From contig NZ_JACXBU010000003.1 in assembly GCF_014700075.1 (NCBI RefSeq), positions 310,001-374,000 of the forward strand: a stretch of 64,000 nt of DNA, read 5' to 3'. The notes under the pieces were generated by a model, which saw only the letters and a list, made by a program, of their open reading frames with translations, was not told the DNA's origin and searched no databases. Position 1 is the first letter of the stretch. Each line of letters opens with the position of its first letter. Below, one piece after another: positions 26,284 through 36,735 of the stretch. Source of the stretch: Pseudomonas sp. JM0905a. GTDB lineage: Bacteria > Pseudomonadota > Gammaproteobacteria > Pseudomonadales > Pseudomonadaceae. Position numbers and translations under genes: made by a program.

Positions 26284-27678
26284 TCAGCGGGTGGCCAGCA
26301 GGTCCTTGCCACGCTGGACGGCAGCGCGGACCTGGTTCGGCGCGGTGCCACCGATGTGGTCACGGGCGTTGACCGAACCTTCCAGGGTCAGCACGGCGAA
26401 GACGTCGTCGCCGATCTGGTCGCTGAACTGGCGCAGTTCGTCGAGGCTCATTTCGGCCAGGTCCTTGCCGGTGTCCACGCCGTACTTCACCGCGTGGCCG
26501 ACGATCTCGTGGCAGTCACGGAAGGGCAGGCCCTTGCGCACCAGGTAGTCGGCCAGGTCGGTGGCGGTGGAGAAGCCGCGACGGGCCGCTTCGCGCATGA
26601 TTTCGCGCTTGGGCTTGATCGCCGGAACCATGTCGGCGAAGGCGCGCAGGCTGTCGCGAAGGGTATCGGCGGCGTCGAACAGCGGTTCCTTGTCTTCCTG
26701 GTTGTCCTTGTTATAGGCCAGCGGCTGGCCCTTCATCAGGGTCAGCAGGCCGGTGAGGGCGCCGAACACCCGGCCGGACTTGCCGCGTACCAGCTCAGGC
26801 ACGTCGGGGTTCTTCTTCTGCGGCATGATCGAGGAGCCGGTGCAGAAGCGGTCCGGCAGGTCGATGAACTGGAACTGGGCGCTGGTCCAGAGCACCAGCT
26901 CTTCGGAGAAGCGCGACAGGTGCATCATCGCCAGGGAGGCCGCGGCGCAGAATTCGATGGCGAAGTCACGATCGGACACACCGTCCAGGGAGTTGCCGCC
27001 AACGGCGTCGAAGCCGAGCAGCTGGCAGGTGATCTCGCGCTGGATCGGGTAGGTGGTGCCGGCCAGGGCGGCCGAGCCCAGCGGCATGCGGTTGACCCGC
27101 TTGCGGCAGTCCACCAGGCGCTCGTGGTCGCGGCTGAGCATTTCGAACCAGGCCAGCAGGTGGTGGCCGAAGGTCACAGGTTGGGCGGTCTGCAGGTGGG
27201 TGAAGCCGGGCATGATGGTGTCGGCTTCCGCTTCGGCCAGACCCAGCAGGCCCTGCTGCAGGCGGGTGATTTCGCCGAGGATGGTGTCGATTTCGTCGCG
27301 CAGCCACAGGCGGATGTCAGTGGCGACCTGGTCGTTGCGCGAACGGCCGGTGTGCAGCTTCTTGCCGGTGACGCCGATGCGGTCGGTCAGGCGCGCTTCG
27401 ATGTTCATGTGCACGTCTTCCAGGTCCACGCGCCAGTCGAAGCTGCCGGCCTCGATCTCGCCCTGGATCTGCTTCAGGCCGTCGATGATGGCGTCGCGCT
27501 CGGCATCGCTGAGTACGCCGACCTGTGCCAGCATGGTGGCATGGGCGATCGAGCCCATGATGTCGTGGCGATACAGGCGCTTGTCGAAGTCTACGGACGC
27601 AGTGAAACGGGCGACGAAGGCGTCGACGGGCTCGCTGAAGCGGCCACCCCAGGACTGGTTGGTCTTGTCGGTGCTCAT
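26284..27678 (-). CDS. argH: Argininosuccinate lyase
   Basis: A 464-aa fumarase-superfamily enzyme, the last step of arginine synthesis (argininosuccinate to arginine and fumarate). It starts [28 protein letters not shown], has [13 protein letters not shown], and the flexible signature loop [20 protein letters not shown] with its catalytic serine. I start at ATG 27678; the longer frame toward 27903 crosses the divergent promoter region. Divergent from fimS. Confidence 0.97.
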   Translation of the reverse strand: MSTDKTNQSWGGRFSEPVDAFVARFTASVDFDKRLYRHDIMGSIAHATMLAQVGVLSDAERDAIIDGLKQIQGEIEAGSFDWRVDLEDVHMNIEARLTDRIGVTGKKLHTGRSRNDQVATDIRLWLRDEIDTILGEITRLQQGLLGLAEAEADTIMPGFTHLQTAQPVTFGHHLLAWFEMLSRDHERLVDCRKRVNRMPLGSAALAGTTYPIQREITCQLLGFDAVGGNSLDGVSDRDFAIEFCAAASLAMMHLSRFSEELVLWTSAQFQFIDLPDRFCTGSSIMPQKKNPDVPELVRGKSGRVFGALTGLLTLMKGQPLAYNKDNQEDKEPLFDAADTLRDSLRAFADMVPAIKPKREIMREAARRGFSTATDLADYLVRKGLPFRDCHEIVGHAVKYGVDTGKDLAEMSLDELRQFSDQIGDDVFAVLTLEGSVNARDHIGGTAPNQVRAAVQRGKDLLATR

Positions 27679-27887
27679 GGGTTCACTCGGTGCGGAAGGT
27701 GAAAGAAAGCCGATGGGCCGGAAAATACCGTCGATAATAACAGTGTTGCCGGAAAAACCGGCGCGGCCTGTCCGGTCGGGGGTTGGGCAGTTTGCCGCTG
27801 CCTTCACGGAATTTCCGTGGGTTTGATGGTTCAGTACAGGCTTTTGCCCGGCGACCCCGGCTGGTCGCTCGCCGGGCCATTGGGGAT

Positions 27888-28979
27888 ATGTCCGGGATGC
27901 CAAAGCGCCTGAAAAAGAAAGCGCGTTCCAAAACCGCCAACGACGATTTCTTTCTGCCGGAGTTGTGCCTGCCCGAGGCTTTGCTCGGACTGGTGCTGCT
28001 GGCCGAACTGCTGGTGCTGGTGCTGGTGCTGGCCGAGCCCATGCTGCCCAGTTTCAACTGGGTGCGCCTGGCCCTGACCTCTCTTTTCGTGCAGTGGATC
28101 GTCCTGCTCTCGGCGGCGGTGTTGTGTCAGCTCAGACCGTTGCTGGCGCGCATGCGGGCGGCCCTGGCAGGAAGCCTGTGCTGCGCCCTGGTGGTGGGAC
28201 TGACCCTGGCCGGAACCGCGGTGGCCGACTACTTCGACCTCGGCGGGCCCTTGCCACGCAGTGGCGAGGTCAACCTTTACCTGCGCCATGGACTGATCAG
28301 CCTGATCATGTCCGCGCTGCTGCTGCGCTACTTCTACCTCCAGAGCCAGTGGCGCAAGCAGCAGCAGGCCGAACTCAAGGCTCGCATCGAATCCCTGCAG
28401 GCGCGCATCCGCCCGCACTTCCTGTTCAACAGCTTGAACAGCATCGCCAGCCTGGTGGTGATTGATCCGGATAAGGCCGAGCAGGCTGTCCTCGACCTCT
28501 CCGACATTTTCCGTGCCAGCCTGGCCAAGCCCGGCACCCTGGTCGACTGGGGCGAGGAAGTGGAATTGGCGAAACGATATCTCTCGATCGAGCAATATCG
28601 TCTCGGAGACCGACTACAGTTGGATTGGCAGGTGGATGAAGTACCGGACGATCTACCCATCCCCCAATTGACGCTGCAGCCGTTGCTGGAGAATGCCCTG
28701 ATCCATGGCATCCAGCCGCGCATCGAAGGGGGGCTGGTAAAAATCGAAGCGGATTATCGCGACGGCATGTTCCGCCTCTGCGTGAGCAACCCTTACGAAG
28801 AGGTCCAGGGGCAGTCGCCATCGCGTGGAACCCAGCAGGCTCTACGCAATATCGACGCGCGCCTGACGGCACTTTTCGGGCCGCGGGCAAGTCTCAGCGT
28901 GGAGCGCCGTGACGGCCGCCACTTCACCTGTCTACGCTATCCTTGTGCGAGACTCACGCAGGAAGCCCGTGCGATATGA
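27888..28979 (+). CDS. fimS: FimS/AlgZ atypical sensor histidine kinase
   Basis: A 363-aa LytS-type sensor. Four to six hydrophobic segments in the first 150 residues, then a His_kinase domain: [22 protein letters not shown] with phospho-acceptor His177, and [15 protein letters not shown] as the N-box; the G boxes are degenerate, as known for this kinase. Partner of AlgR, controlling twitching motility, alginate and rhamnolipids in P. aeruginosa. Start chosen at ATG 27888 (GGGGA just upstream); ATG 27897 is the alternative. Overlaps algR (ATGA). Confidence 0.92.
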   Translation: MSGMPKRLKKKARSKTANDDFFLPELCLPEALLGLVLLAELLVLVLVLAEPMLPSFNWVRLALTSLFVQWIVLLSAAVLCQLRPLLARMRAALAGSLCCALVVGLTLAGTAVADYFDLGGPLPRSGEVNLYLRHGLISLIMSALLLRYFYLQSQWRKQQQAELKARIESLQARIRPHFLFNSLNSIASLVVIDPDKAEQAVLDLSDIFRASLAKPGTLVDWGEEVELAKRYLSIEQYRLGDRLQLDWQVDEVPDDLPIPQLTLQPLLENALIHGIQPRIEGGLVKIEADYRDGMFRLCVSNPYEEVQGQSPSRGTQQALRNIDARLTALFGPRASLSVERRDGRHFTCLRYPCARLTQEARAI

Positions 28980-29722
28980 ATGTCCTGATCGTCGACGATG
29001 AACCCCTAGCCCGCGAGCGCCTCAGCCGACTGGTCGGCGATCTCGAGGGGTACCGAGTACTGGAGCCTGCCGCCAGTAATGGCGAGGAGGCGCTCACCTT
29101 GATCGACAGCCTCAAGCCGGATGTCGTTCTGCTCGACATTCGAATGCCAGGCCTGGACGGGTTGCAGGTGGCCGCCAAGCTCTGTGAACGCGAAGCGCCG
29201 CCGGCGGTGATCTTCTGCACGGCCCACGACGAATTCGCCCTGGAGGCCTTCCAGGTCAGTGCCGTGGGTTACCTGGTCAAGCCCGTGCGCTCCGAGTCCC
29301 TGGCCGAAGCGCTGAAGAAGGCCGAGCGTCCCAATCGTGTGCAACTCGCTGCGCTGACCCGTCCTGCTGCGGTCAGCGGGAGCGGTCCCCGAAGTCACAT
29401 CAGTGCCCGAACCCGGAAAGGCATCGAGCTGATCCCCCTGGACCAGGTGATCTTCTTTATCGCCGACCACAAGTACGTGACCTTGCGCCATGAACATGGC
29501 GAGGTGCTGCTGGATGAGCCCCTCAAGGCGCTGGAAGACGAGTTCGGCGACCGTTTCGTGCGCATCCACCGCAACGCGCTGGTGGCCCGCGAGCGCATCG
29601 AGCGGTTGCAGCGTACCCCGTTGGGTCACTTCCAGCTCTACCTCAAGGGTATGAACGGGGAGGCCCTGACCGTCAGCCGTCGCCATGTGGCCGGAGTGCG
29701 GAAACTGATGAACAACCTGTAG
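28976..29722 (+). CDS. algR: AlgR response regulator (LytTR)
   Basis: A 248-aa two-component regulator, the same length as P. aeruginosa AlgR. Receiver domain: VDDEP acidic pair at 7-8, phospho-acceptor Asp54 (VVLLDIRMPG), Lys in LVKPVRS. C-terminal LytTR DNA-binding domain (RKGIELIPLDQVIFFIADHKYV ... FVRIHRNALVARERIE). Regulates alginate, type IV pili, virulence and hydrogen cyanide. Start overlaps the fimS stop; hemC follows 130 nt on, as in P. aeruginosa. Confidence 0.96.
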   Translation: MNVLIVDDEPLARERLSRLVGDLEGYRVLEPAASNGEEALTLIDSLKPDVVLLDIRMPGLDGLQVAAKLCEREAPPAVIFCTAHDEFALEAFQVSAVGYLVKPVRSESLAEALKKAERPNRVQLAALTRPAAVSGSGPRSHISARTRKGIELIPLDQVIFFIADHKYVTLRHEHGEVLLDEPLKALEDEFGDRFVRIHRNALVARERIERLQRTPLGHFQLYLKGMNGEALTVSRRHVAGVRKLMNNL

Positions 29723-29855
29723 CGGGCCGTCAGTCGGCTCGTTCCGTTAGCGCTGCGTTTCTTCGACAAACCGTGTCGCTGCGCGACATCCCCCCGCGCC
29801 CTGGCAGTGCGCGGGCCTGTTATGATTCCGGGCATTACCGTTTCCGGAAATGATC

Positions 29856-30794
29856 ATGTCCCGCGAGATCCGCATCGCCACCCGCAAGAGTGCCCTGGCC
29901 CTGTGGCAGGCCGAATACGTCAAAGCCCGTCTTGAAGAAGCACATCCCGGCATCAAGGTCAGCCTGGTGCCCATGGTGAGCAAGGGCGACAAGCTGCTCG
30001 ACGCGCCGCTGGCTAAGATCGGCGGCAAGGGGCTGTTCGTGAAGGAGCTGGAAACCGCCCTGCTGGAGAACGAGGCCGATATCGCCGTGCACTCCATGAA
30101 GGACGTGCCCATGGACTTCCCCGAAGGTCTCGGCCTGTATTGCATCTGCGAGCGTGAAGACCCGCGCGATGCCTTCGTCTCCAACCGTTTCGACAGCCTT
30201 GACGCCCTGCCTGCCGGCAGCGTGGTCGGCACCTCCAGCCTGCGTCGCCAGGCCCAGCTCCTGGCCCGTCGGCCGGACCTGAAGATCCAGTTCCTGCGTG
30301 GCAACGTGAATACCCGTCTGGCCAAGCTGGATGCCGGTGAGTACGACGCCATCATCCTCGCCGCCGCCGGCCTGATCCGCCTTGGTTTCGAGGACCGCAT
30401 CCGTTCCTCCATCAGCGTCGAAGACAGCCTGCCGGCTGGCGGCCAGGGCGCCGTGGGCATCGAGTGCCGCACTGCCGATAGCGAAATCCACGCCCTGCTG
30501 GCGCCTCTGCATCACCAGGCGACCGCCCTGCGCGTCACCGCCGAGCGCGCCCTGAACAAGCACCTGAACGGTGGTTGCCAGGTGCCCATCGCCTGCTACG
30601 CCATTCTCGACGGCGACCAGCTCTGGCTGCGTGGCCTGGTCGGTGAGCCCAATGGCGGCAAGCTGCTGCGTGCCGAGGCCCGTGCCGCCTCCGCCGATGC
30701 CGAAGCACTGGGCGTGAAGGTCGCCGATGAGCTGCTTGAGCAGGGCGCTGGCGACATCCTCAAGGCCGTCTACGGCGAGGCCGGTCACCCGTGA
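29856..30794 (+). CDS. hemC: Hydroxymethylbilane synthase
   Basis: A 312-aa porphobilinogen deaminase joining four porphobilinogens. Motifs: [75 protein letters not shown], and the cofactor-binding cysteine in [13 protein letters not shown]. Start at ATG 29856 preceded by GGAA; an ATG two codons upstream is possible. Overlaps hemD by 4 nt. Confidence 0.96.
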   Translation: MSREIRIATRKSALALWQAEYVKARLEEAHPGIKVSLVPMVSKGDKLLDAPLAKIGGKGLFVKELETALLENEADIAVHSMKDVPMDFPEGLGLYCICEREDPRDAFVSNRFDSLDALPAGSVVGTSSLRRQAQLLARRPDLKIQFLRGNVNTRLAKLDAGEYDAIILAAAGLIRLGFEDRIRSSISVEDSLPAGGQGAVGIECRTADSEIHALLAPLHHQATALRVTAERALNKHLNGGCQVPIACYAILDGDQLWLRGLVGEPNGGKLLRAEARAASADAEALGVKVADELLEQGAGDILKAVYGEAGHP

Positions 30795-31561
30795 CAGGCT
30801 GGCGGTTGCTGCTGACGCGCCCCGCCGAGGAGTGCGAAGCCCTGGCCGCGAGCCTGTCCGAGCAGCAGGTGTTCAGCTTCAGCCTGCCGCTGCTGGCCAT
30901 CGAACCCATCGAGGAGACGCCCGCGCAGCGCGGCATCATCCTCGAACTCGATCGCTACTGCGCGGTGGTGGTGGTCAGCAAGCCGGCGGCGCGTCTCGGT
31001 CTCGAACTGCTCGACCGCTACTGGCCGCAACCGCCTGCCAACCAGCGCTGGTTCAGCGTTGGCGCGGCCACCGGAGCCTTGCTCGAAGCGTACGGCCTGC
31101 CGACGGCCTGGCCCGCGGAGGGTGACGACAGCGAAGCCTTGCTGGCGCTGCCGCAACTGGTCGAAGCGCTTTCCGTACCCGACCCCAAGCTGCTGATCAT
31201 GCGTGGCGAGGGTGGCCGAGAATTCCTCGCCGAGCGCTTGCGCGGCCAAGGCGTCGCGGTCGACTATCTGGAACTCTATCGGCGCTGCCAGCCGGACTAC
31301 CCGGCCGGCACCCTGGCGCGCCGCGTTGAGTCGGAACGCCTGAATGGTCTGGTGGTCAGCAGTGGTCAGGGCCTTGAGAACCTCCAGCGCCTGGCGGGCG
31401 ACGCCTGGCCTGAGTTGGCCCGCCTGACCCTGTTCGTACCCAGCCCGCGTGTGGCCGAGCAGGCCGCAGAGGCGGGCGTGAAGAATGTTGTGGATTGTCG
31501 TGGCGCCAGTGCCGCGGCCTTGCTGGCGGCGCTCAGGCAGTATCCGGCGCCGGCCCACTGA
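30791..31561 (+). CDS. hemD: Uroporphyrinogen-III synthase
   Basis: A 256-aa enzyme closing and inverting ring D of hydroxymethylbilane. The family is weakly conserved; visible are [59 protein letters not shown], and [31 protein letters not shown]. Starts with GTG inside the hemC stop (GTGA). It is followed by hemX, completing the hemCDXY order. Confidence 0.93.
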   Translation: MTGWRLLLTRPAEECEALAASLSEQQVFSFSLPLLAIEPIEETPAQRGIILELDRYCAVVVVSKPAARLGLELLDRYWPQPPANQRWFSVGAATGALLEAYGLPTAWPAEGDDSEALLALPQLVEALSVPDPKLLIMRGEGGREFLAERLRGQGVAVDYLELYRRCQPDYPAGTLARRVESERLNGLVVSSGQGLENLQRLAGDAWPELARLTLFVPSPRVAEQAAEAGVKNVVDCRGASAAALLAALRQYPAPAH

Positions 31562-31577
31562 TGCGAAGGATGGATAC

Positions 31578-32711
31578 GTGAGCGAAGCAGAAGCCCCGAA
31601 CCAAGAGCAACACACCGTAGCCGCCGAACCCGTAACCCCTGCCAGCGTCGCGCCTGCTCCTCGGGGCAATGGCCTGGCGCTGTTCGCCCTGCTGCTGGGC
31701 GCCGCCGGCATCGCCGTGGGTAGCTGGGGCCTCTGGCAGGTGCGCACCCTGGAAAGCCGCGACCAGCAACAACTGAGCATGGTCGAGGATGCCCGTGGCC
31801 AGACCCGTGCCCTGGCCCAGCGCGAACAGCAACTCACCCAACGTCTGGAAGAACTGCCCAGCGCTGCCGAACTGGACGAGCGTCGCCGTCTGCTGGTGGA
31901 CCTCCAGGGCGATCAGCAGCAGCTGCGCCAGCGCCTGGAAACCATCCTCGGCGCCAGCCGCAAGGACTGGCGTCTGGCCGAGGCGGAGCACCTGCTGCGC
32001 CTGGCCAGCCTGCGGCTCTCCGCGCTGCGGGATATCCACAGTGCGACCGCCCTGGTGCAGGCCGCCGACGACATCCTCCGCGAGCAGGACGATCCCGGTG
32101 CCTATGCCGCCCGCGAGCAACTGGCGAAGAGCCTTGCCGCCCTGCGCAGCACCGAGCAGCCGGATCGTACCGGCCTGTTCCTCCAGCTCGGCGCGCTGCG
32201 TGAGCAGGCGGCCCAGCTCAACCCGCTGGTGCCGTCCTTCGAGGACAAAGGCGGCGTACTGATGGACATGGCCGCCGAAGGCGACGGTGGCAGCGCCTGG
32301 GCCGAATGGCTGGAAAAGCTCTCGCACTACTTCCGCATCCAGCTGGACGCCAGCCAGGACATCAAGCCGCTGCTGGCCGGGCAGAGCCTGTCCCAGGTCC
32401 GCCTCGCCCTGTCGCTGGCCCTGGAGCAGGCGCAATGGGGCGCGCTGCATGGGCAGACCCAGGTCTACCAACAGTCGTTGCGGCAGGCCCGTGAAGTGCT
32501 GAACGGCCACTTCAACGAAGAGAATCCGGACAGCCGCGCGCTGCTCGCCCGCCTCGACGAACTTGCCGGTCAGCCGGTGGAGGTCCAGGCGCCTGATCTC
32601 GCGCCAGCACTGAGCGCGCTGCAGGCCTACCTGCAGAGAGCTCCGGGCGCGGCTGCTGAGGACTCCGAGGCGCCGGCCGCCGCCGAGCCGGCCAAGGAGG
32701 CCGGCCAATGA
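31578..32711 (+). CDS. hemX: HemX family membrane protein
   Basis: A 377-aa protein with a cytoplasmic N-terminus, one membrane helix (LALFALLLGAAGIAVGSWGLW, about 32-52), a long coiled coil (RDQQQLSMVEDARGQTRALAQREQQL ...) and a periplasmic helical domain (RKDWRLAEAEHLLRLASLRL). The old annotation as uroporphyrin-III C-methyltransferase is not supported by any SAM-binding motif. Start GTG 31578 (V-S-E-A), 16 nt after hemD; the earlier in-frame ATG lies in hemD. Role in haem synthesis is not defined. Confidence 0.9.
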   Translation: MSEAEAPNQEQHTVAAEPVTPASVAPAPRGNGLALFALLLGAAGIAVGSWGLWQVRTLESRDQQQLSMVEDARGQTRALAQREQQLTQRLEELPSAAELDERRRLLVDLQGDQQQLRQRLETILGASRKDWRLAEAEHLLRLASLRLSALRDIHSATALVQAADDILREQDDPGAYAAREQLAKSLAALRSTEQPDRTGLFLQLGALREQAAQLNPLVPSFEDKGGVLMDMAAEGDGGSAWAEWLEKLSHYFRIQLDASQDIKPLLAGQSLSQVRLALSLALEQAQWGALHGQTQVYQQSLRQAREVLNGHFNEENPDSRALLARLDELAGQPVEVQAPDLAPALSALQAYLQRAPGAAAEDSEAPAAAEPAKEAGQ

Positions 32712-33958
32712 AACGCCTGCTCAAGGTCCTGCTGATCCTCGCGGTAATCGGTGCCGCCGCCACCCTCATCGGCATGGCCGTCGCCCAGCACAAGGGCTAC
32801 GTGCTCGTGGCCTACAAGGGCTTCCGCTACGAGTCCACTCTCTGGGCGACCCTGGCGCTGCTGGCAGCCCTCTGGCTGCTGTTCATCGCCCTGCGATACC
32901 TGCTGCGGCTGGTGGCGGTGTCCGGCGGCGTGGTCAATCCCTGGTCGCGGCGCAATGCCCGGCGTCGCGCGCGGCTGGCCTCCGAACAGGGGCTGCTGGA
33001 TCTCGCCGAAGGCCGCTGGGCCCGCGCGCTGCGCCACCTCAAGCGCGCTGCGGAGGGCGATCCGCAGCCGCTGATCTATTACCTGGGGGCGGCCCGTGCT
33101 GCGCAGAAGATCGGCCAGACCGAAGAGGCCGAGCAACTGCTGGAGCGTGCCCTGGAGCGTCAGCCCCAGGCCGAGTTGGCTATCGCCCTGGCCCATGCCG
33201 AGTTGCAACTGGACCGTGGCGATTCGGTAGCCGCGCTGGAAACCCTCAAGGCCGTGCACGAGCGTCATCCGCGTCACCACCAGGTGCTGCGTCAATTGCT
33301 CCATGTGCATGAAGTGCGTGGTGATTGGGCCGCCCTGGTTGGCCTGCTGCCGACCTTGCGCAAGGAGAAGGCCCTGCCGGAGGGGCAGCTGGCCGAACTC
33401 GAGTTGCGTGTCTGGAGCGCCCGCTTGCATCAGGCCGGCGAAGAAGGACTGAACGAAGGCGAAACCGCCCTGCAGCCCCTGACCCGCGCCTGGCAGCAAC
33501 TCTCCTCCGCACAGCGCAACGAGCCTCGCCTGGTGCTGGCCTTTGCCGAACAGCTGCAACGCCTGGGGGCCGAGGAAGAGGCCGAGGAGTCCGTACGTAG
33601 TGCCATCAAGCGCGGCTACGACGAGGCCCTGGTGCGCTTCTACGGCCTGTTGCGAGGTCGCGACTCGGCCCGTCAGCTGCAGACGGCCGAGGGCTGGTTG
33701 AAGGAGCATGCCGGTGACAGTGCGCTGTTGCTCACCCTTGGCCGCCTGTGCCTGCGCAATCGCCTCTGGGGCAAGGCGCGGGAGTACTTCGAGAGCAGCC
33801 TGAGCTTCCGGCGTGACCCTGAAACCTGTGCCGAGCTCGCCCGCCTGCTGGCGCAGATGGGGGAAGTGGAGCGCAGCAATCAGCTGTTCCAGGAAGGTCT
33901 TGGCCTGCTCGATCAGCGTCTGCCTGCCTTGCCCTTGCCGGCCGAGAAGATCGCCTGA
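32708..33958 (+). CDS. hemY: HemY, TPR-containing inner-membrane protein
   Basis: A 416-aa protein with two N-terminal membrane helices (LLKVLLILAVIGAAATLIGMAVA; STLWATLALLAALWLLFIALRYL) and then tetratricopeptide-like helices (ARALRHLKRAAEGDPQPLIYYLGAARAAQKIGQTEEAEQLLERAL). HemY of the E. coli hemCDXY operon affects haem and protoporphyrin levels and is unrelated to protoporphyrinogen oxidase HemY of Bacillus. Overlaps hemX by 4 nt. Confidence 0.93.
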   Translation: MKRLLKVLLILAVIGAAATLIGMAVAQHKGYVLVAYKGFRYESTLWATLALLAALWLLFIALRYLLRLVAVSGGVVNPWSRRNARRRARLASEQGLLDLAEGRWARALRHLKRAAEGDPQPLIYYLGAARAAQKIGQTEEAEQLLERALERQPQAELAIALAHAELQLDRGDSVAALETLKAVHERHPRHHQVLRQLLHVHEVRGDWAALVGLLPTLRKEKALPEGQLAELELRVWSARLHQAGEEGLNEGETALQPLTRAWQQLSSAQRNEPRLVLAFAEQLQRLGAEEEAEESVRSAIKRGYDEALVRFYGLLRGRDSARQLQTAEGWLKEHAGDSALLLTLGRLCLRNRLWGKAREYFESSLSFRRDPETCAELARLLAQMGEVERSNQLFQEGLGLLDQRLPALPLPAEKIA

Positions 33959-33963
33959 TGCAG

Positions 33964-33991
33964 AAAGGCCCGGGAAGTCCCGGGCCTTTTT
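33964..33991. terminator. Intrinsic terminator after hemY (probably bidirectional)
   Basis: AAAGGCCCGGGA and TCCCGGGCCTTT form a near-perfect 12-bp stem followed by TT on the plus strand, with AAA upstream giving a T-run on the minus strand. It separates hemY from the convergent dehydrogenase gene. Confidence 0.9.
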
Positions 33992-34006
33992 CATTGCAGT
34001 GCAGGG

Positions 34007-35086
34007 TCACTTTCCCACGTAGTCGATGCGGTAGACAGCCCCGGCATAGTCATCGCTCACCAGCAGTGCGCCGTCTGGCGTCACCAGCACGTCTGCCGGA
34101 CGTCCCCAGACATCGCCATCTTCGAGCCAGCCCTCGGCGAATACGCTCTGGCGTTTCAGGCTGCCGTCCGGGTTGAGCTCGACCCGCTTGATCCGATAGC
34201 CGATCTTCTCGCTGCGGTTCCACGAGCCGTGCTCGGCGATGAACAGGTTGTTGCGGTATTCCGCAGGGAACTGCTCGCCGGTGTAGAAGCGCACCCCGAG
34301 CGGCGCCACGTGCGGACCCAGCTTCGCCACAGGGGCGACGAATTCGCTGCAGGGTCGCTGGGAGAAGGTCGGGTCGGCCACCTCGCCGGCATGGCAGTAG
34401 GGAAAGCCGAAATGCTGACCGACTTTTTCCAGGCGATTCAGCTCACAGTCGGGCATGTCGTCGCCCATCAGGTCGCGACCGTTGTCGGTGAACCAGAGCT
34501 CGCCTGTCTGCGGGTGCCAGTCGAATCCCACTGTATTGCGCACGCCGCGTGCCACCAGCTCCATGCCGCTGCCATCGGCGTTCATGCGGTGGATGGCGGC
34601 ATAGAGGTCGGGGTCTTCAGCGCAGACATTGCAGGGCGCGCCGATTGGCACGTAGAGCTTGCCGTCGGGACCGAAGGCGATGAACTTCCAGCCGTGATGG
34701 GTTTCTCGTGGCAGGTCGGCATACACCACCTCGGGCTTGGGTGGAGAATCCAGTCGCGACTCTATGTCGTGCAGGCGCAGGATTCGACTGACTGCGGAGA
34801 CGTAAAGGTCGCCTCCCTTGTAGGCCACGCCAACTGGAAGCTGTAGGCCGCTGGCGATGGTGCGAACCTTGCCGCTGGCGGGGTCCAGCGCATAGACGGC
34901 GCCTGCTGCGTTGCTGCCGACGAAGAGCGTGCCGCGCTCGCCCCAGGTCATCCCCCGGGCATCGGGCACCTGGTGGCTCACCAGCGTGATGCGAAACCCC
35001 TCGGGCAGGTGAATGCGCTCCAGCGGCAGTGCGGCGTTGACCACCCCGGACAACAGGAGCAGGGCAAGCATGAGTAGCCGACACAT
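34007..35086 (-). CDS. PQQ-type sugar (sorbosone) dehydrogenase-like, exported
   Basis: A 359-aa protein with a signal peptide (MCRLLMLALLLLSGVVNA) and a six-bladed propeller of the soluble glucose/sorbosone dehydrogenase family: GDLYVSAVSRILRL, RETHHGWKFIAFGPDGKLYVPIGAPCNVC, VRNTVGFDWHPQTGELWFTDNGRD, FIAEHGSWNRSEKIGYRI, and GDVWGRPADVLVTPDGALLVSDD. Predicted periplasmic, using a quinone cofactor to oxidise a sugar-type substrate; the substrate is unknown. Convergent with hemY. Confidence 0.85.
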   Translation of the reverse strand: MCRLLMLALLLLSGVVNAALPLERIHLPEGFRITLVSHQVPDARGMTWGERGTLFVGSNAAGAVYALDPASGKVRTIASGLQLPVGVAYKGGDLYVSAVSRILRLHDIESRLDSPPKPEVVYADLPRETHHGWKFIAFGPDGKLYVPIGAPCNVCAEDPDLYAAIHRMNADGSGMELVARGVRNTVGFDWHPQTGELWFTDNGRDLMGDDMPDCELNRLEKVGQHFGFPYCHAGEVADPTFSQRPCSEFVAPVAKLGPHVAPLGVRFYTGEQFPAEYRNNLFIAEHGSWNRSEKIGYRIKRVELNPDGSLKRQSVFAEGWLEDGDVWGRPADVLVTPDGALLVSDDYAGAVYRIDYVGK

Positions 35087-35195
35087 GGCGGTGTTCTCCA
35101 GATAGGCAACCTCATCCAGCCTAGTCGGTCGCCTTGAAAGCCCAAGGCGCTTTCCACTACCGTAACGCCCTTCCTGATAACCCAACGGAGCCGCC

Positions 35196-35687
35196 ATGTC
35201 CCTGGCAAGCCCGCGTTCACTCTTCTTGTTCGCCTTCCTCGGTTGCGTTGCTGTCATGGGCGGCGCGCTTTACCTCGAACACGCCCTGGGTCTCGAACCC
35301 TGCCCGCTGTGCATCGTCCAGCGCGTCTTCATCATCGCCTTCGGCATCGTCTGCCTGATCGCCGCGATCCATGGTCCCGAGCGCACCGGGCGGCGGGTCT
35401 ACGCCGTGCTGGCGTTGCTCTTCTCTGCCGGTGGCGCAGGTTTCGCCGGCCGACAGATCTGGTTGCAGAGCGTGCCGGCAGACCAGTTGCCCGCGTGCCT
35501 GCCGAGCTTCGATTACATGATCGAGGCGTGGCCCTTCCTGCAGATCGTCAAGACCATGCTCCATGGCACCGCCGACTGCGCGGCCGTGACCTGGACTCTC
35601 TTCGGCATGAGCATTCCCGAATGGAGCCTGCTGGCCTTCGCCGGCTGCATCCTGTTCTCGCTCTATCAGCTGCTGCGTCGCACTTGA
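35196..35687 (+). CDS. dsbH: DsbB-family disulfide bond protein (DsbH)
   Basis: A 163-aa, four-helix inner-membrane protein with the first redox pair CPLC (LEPCPLCIVQR) and a second pair PACLPS ... HGTADCAAVTW in the second periplasmic loop. It reoxidises DsbA using quinone. Pseudomonas has two DsbB paralogues; the gene next to hemY/algQ is the one called dsbH. Own promoter and terminator. Confidence 0.9.
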   Translation: MSLASPRSLFLFAFLGCVAVMGGALYLEHALGLEPCPLCIVQRVFIIAFGIVCLIAAIHGPERTGRRVYAVLALLFSAGGAGFAGRQIWLQSVPADQLPACLPSFDYMIEAWPFLQIVKTMLHGTADCAAVTWTLFGMSIPEWSLLAFAGCILFSLYQLLRRT

Positions 35688-36010
35688 CCCCTCGGGCGCA
35701 TGGTCTGCCATGCGCCCTTTCGTTGCGCTTTCCCGCCTTTTTCCTGCCCTTCGTTGACTGCGCCAATTCGTCGCGTCGGCCAGACCGCTCCGGCCAGACG
35801 GGTCGCGGCCTATCGATTAAACGCGCGTATGAATTTTTTCCCGCGAGTGCCTTGATGGCACTGCCCGGCGGGCATAATCTGGCCCGCACGCGCCGCCGGA
35901 ATATTGCCGTTTTGGTGGTGTCTTCCCAAGATCTTGCACCGGTCGACAAAAAACCGTCTCGGAGCGGACGTATAACGGCATTACCGAATTAGGGAAGTGA
36001 GGTCGTCACC
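35688..36010. other. dsbH-algQ intergenic region
   Basis: Apart from the dsbH terminator at its start, this 323-nt region contains no ORF that I trust. It must hold the algQ promoter. A TTGATG ... CATAAT pair at 35852-35878 has a spacer of only 15 nt and is a weak candidate; no other promoter is clear. Confidence 0.4.
35694..35720 (+). terminator. Intrinsic terminator after dsbH
   Basis: GGGCGCATGG and CCATGCGCCC form a perfect 10-bp stem with a TCTG loop, followed by TTTCGTT. Confidence 0.8.
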
Positions 36011-36481
36011 ATGCTCGAAAGTTGCCAGAACGCTCAGGAACGTTGGGGTGGCGTGCACCAGCTGATCGACCGCTGGCTGCAGGAGCGCCATGAGCTGGTC
36101 CGCGTATACAGCTCGCTGAGCGAAAAACCACAAGCCCCCAGTGCCAACGCAGAAGGGCTGCAAAGGTTCTGTGAGGTCCTGCTGGACTATGTTTCTGCAG
36201 GACACTTCGAGGTCTACGAGCAATTGCTCAATGAGGCGAAAGCGTTTGGCGACCAACGCGGCCTCGACCTCGCCAAGCAAATCTATCCACGTATCGAAGC
36301 CATCACCGAAGTCGCCCTGGCGTTCAACGACCGCTGCGACAACGGCGATTGCCGTGACCTCTGCCTGACTAGCGAATTGAAGAATCTCGGGCAGCTGCTT
36401 CACGAACGCTTCGAGCTGGAAGACTGCCTGATCGAAGTGCTGCACAACGCCCACCAGGGCCAGGCCTCGCAACCGGCCTGA
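36011..36481 (+). CDS. algQ: AlgQ (Rsd family anti-sigma-70 factor)
   Basis: A 156-aa Rsd/AlgQ protein: [72 protein letters not shown] and [16 protein letters not shown] are all characteristic. It binds region 4 of the main sigma factor and, in P. aeruginosa, affects alginate, nucleoside diphosphate kinase, siderophores and virulence. Preceded by GGGAAGTGAGG. Followed by algP. Confidence 0.95.
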   Translation: MLESCQNAQERWGGVHQLIDRWLQERHELVRVYSSLSEKPQAPSANAEGLQRFCEVLLDYVSAGHFEVYEQLLNEAKAFGDQRGLDLAKQIYPRIEAITEVALAFNDRCDNGDCRDLCLTSELKNLGQLLHERFELEDCLIEVLHNAHQGQASQPA

Positions 36482-36498
36482 TCACTGTCCTGACGGCG

Positions 36499-36540
36499 CT
36501 GGAATCAGGGTGTTGAGCCTCGCTGGAAATCTGATTCCAG
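36499..36540. repeat. Inverted repeat downstream of algQ
   Basis: CTGGAATCAG (36499-36508) and CTGATTCCAG (36531-36540) are perfect 10-bp arms around 22 nt, starting 18 nt after the algQ stop. No T-tract follows. It could be a weak terminator, an mRNA stabiliser or an operator for algP. The remainder to 36735 shows no ORF. Confidence 0.5.
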
Positions 36541-36735
36541 AGCCATTGCGGCATTGTGTGGCTGTCGGTGCAAAGAGGGTTTTCCGACCTCGCAGGTCCA
36601 GGTCTGGATCGCACTCGTGAGACCTTGCACCGGCGATCAGTCGCAAGGCCCTGGCGGGCGGAATTGCGCGGCCTCTGGCGACTCGCGAAACAGGCGACTA
36701 GTATGGGCCAAATAACGCCCGCCAGGAGGCATACC

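Noticed and set aside
31485-31577. In-frame upstream start for HemX
   Set aside because: Lies within hemD; GTG 31578 fits the family N-terminus.
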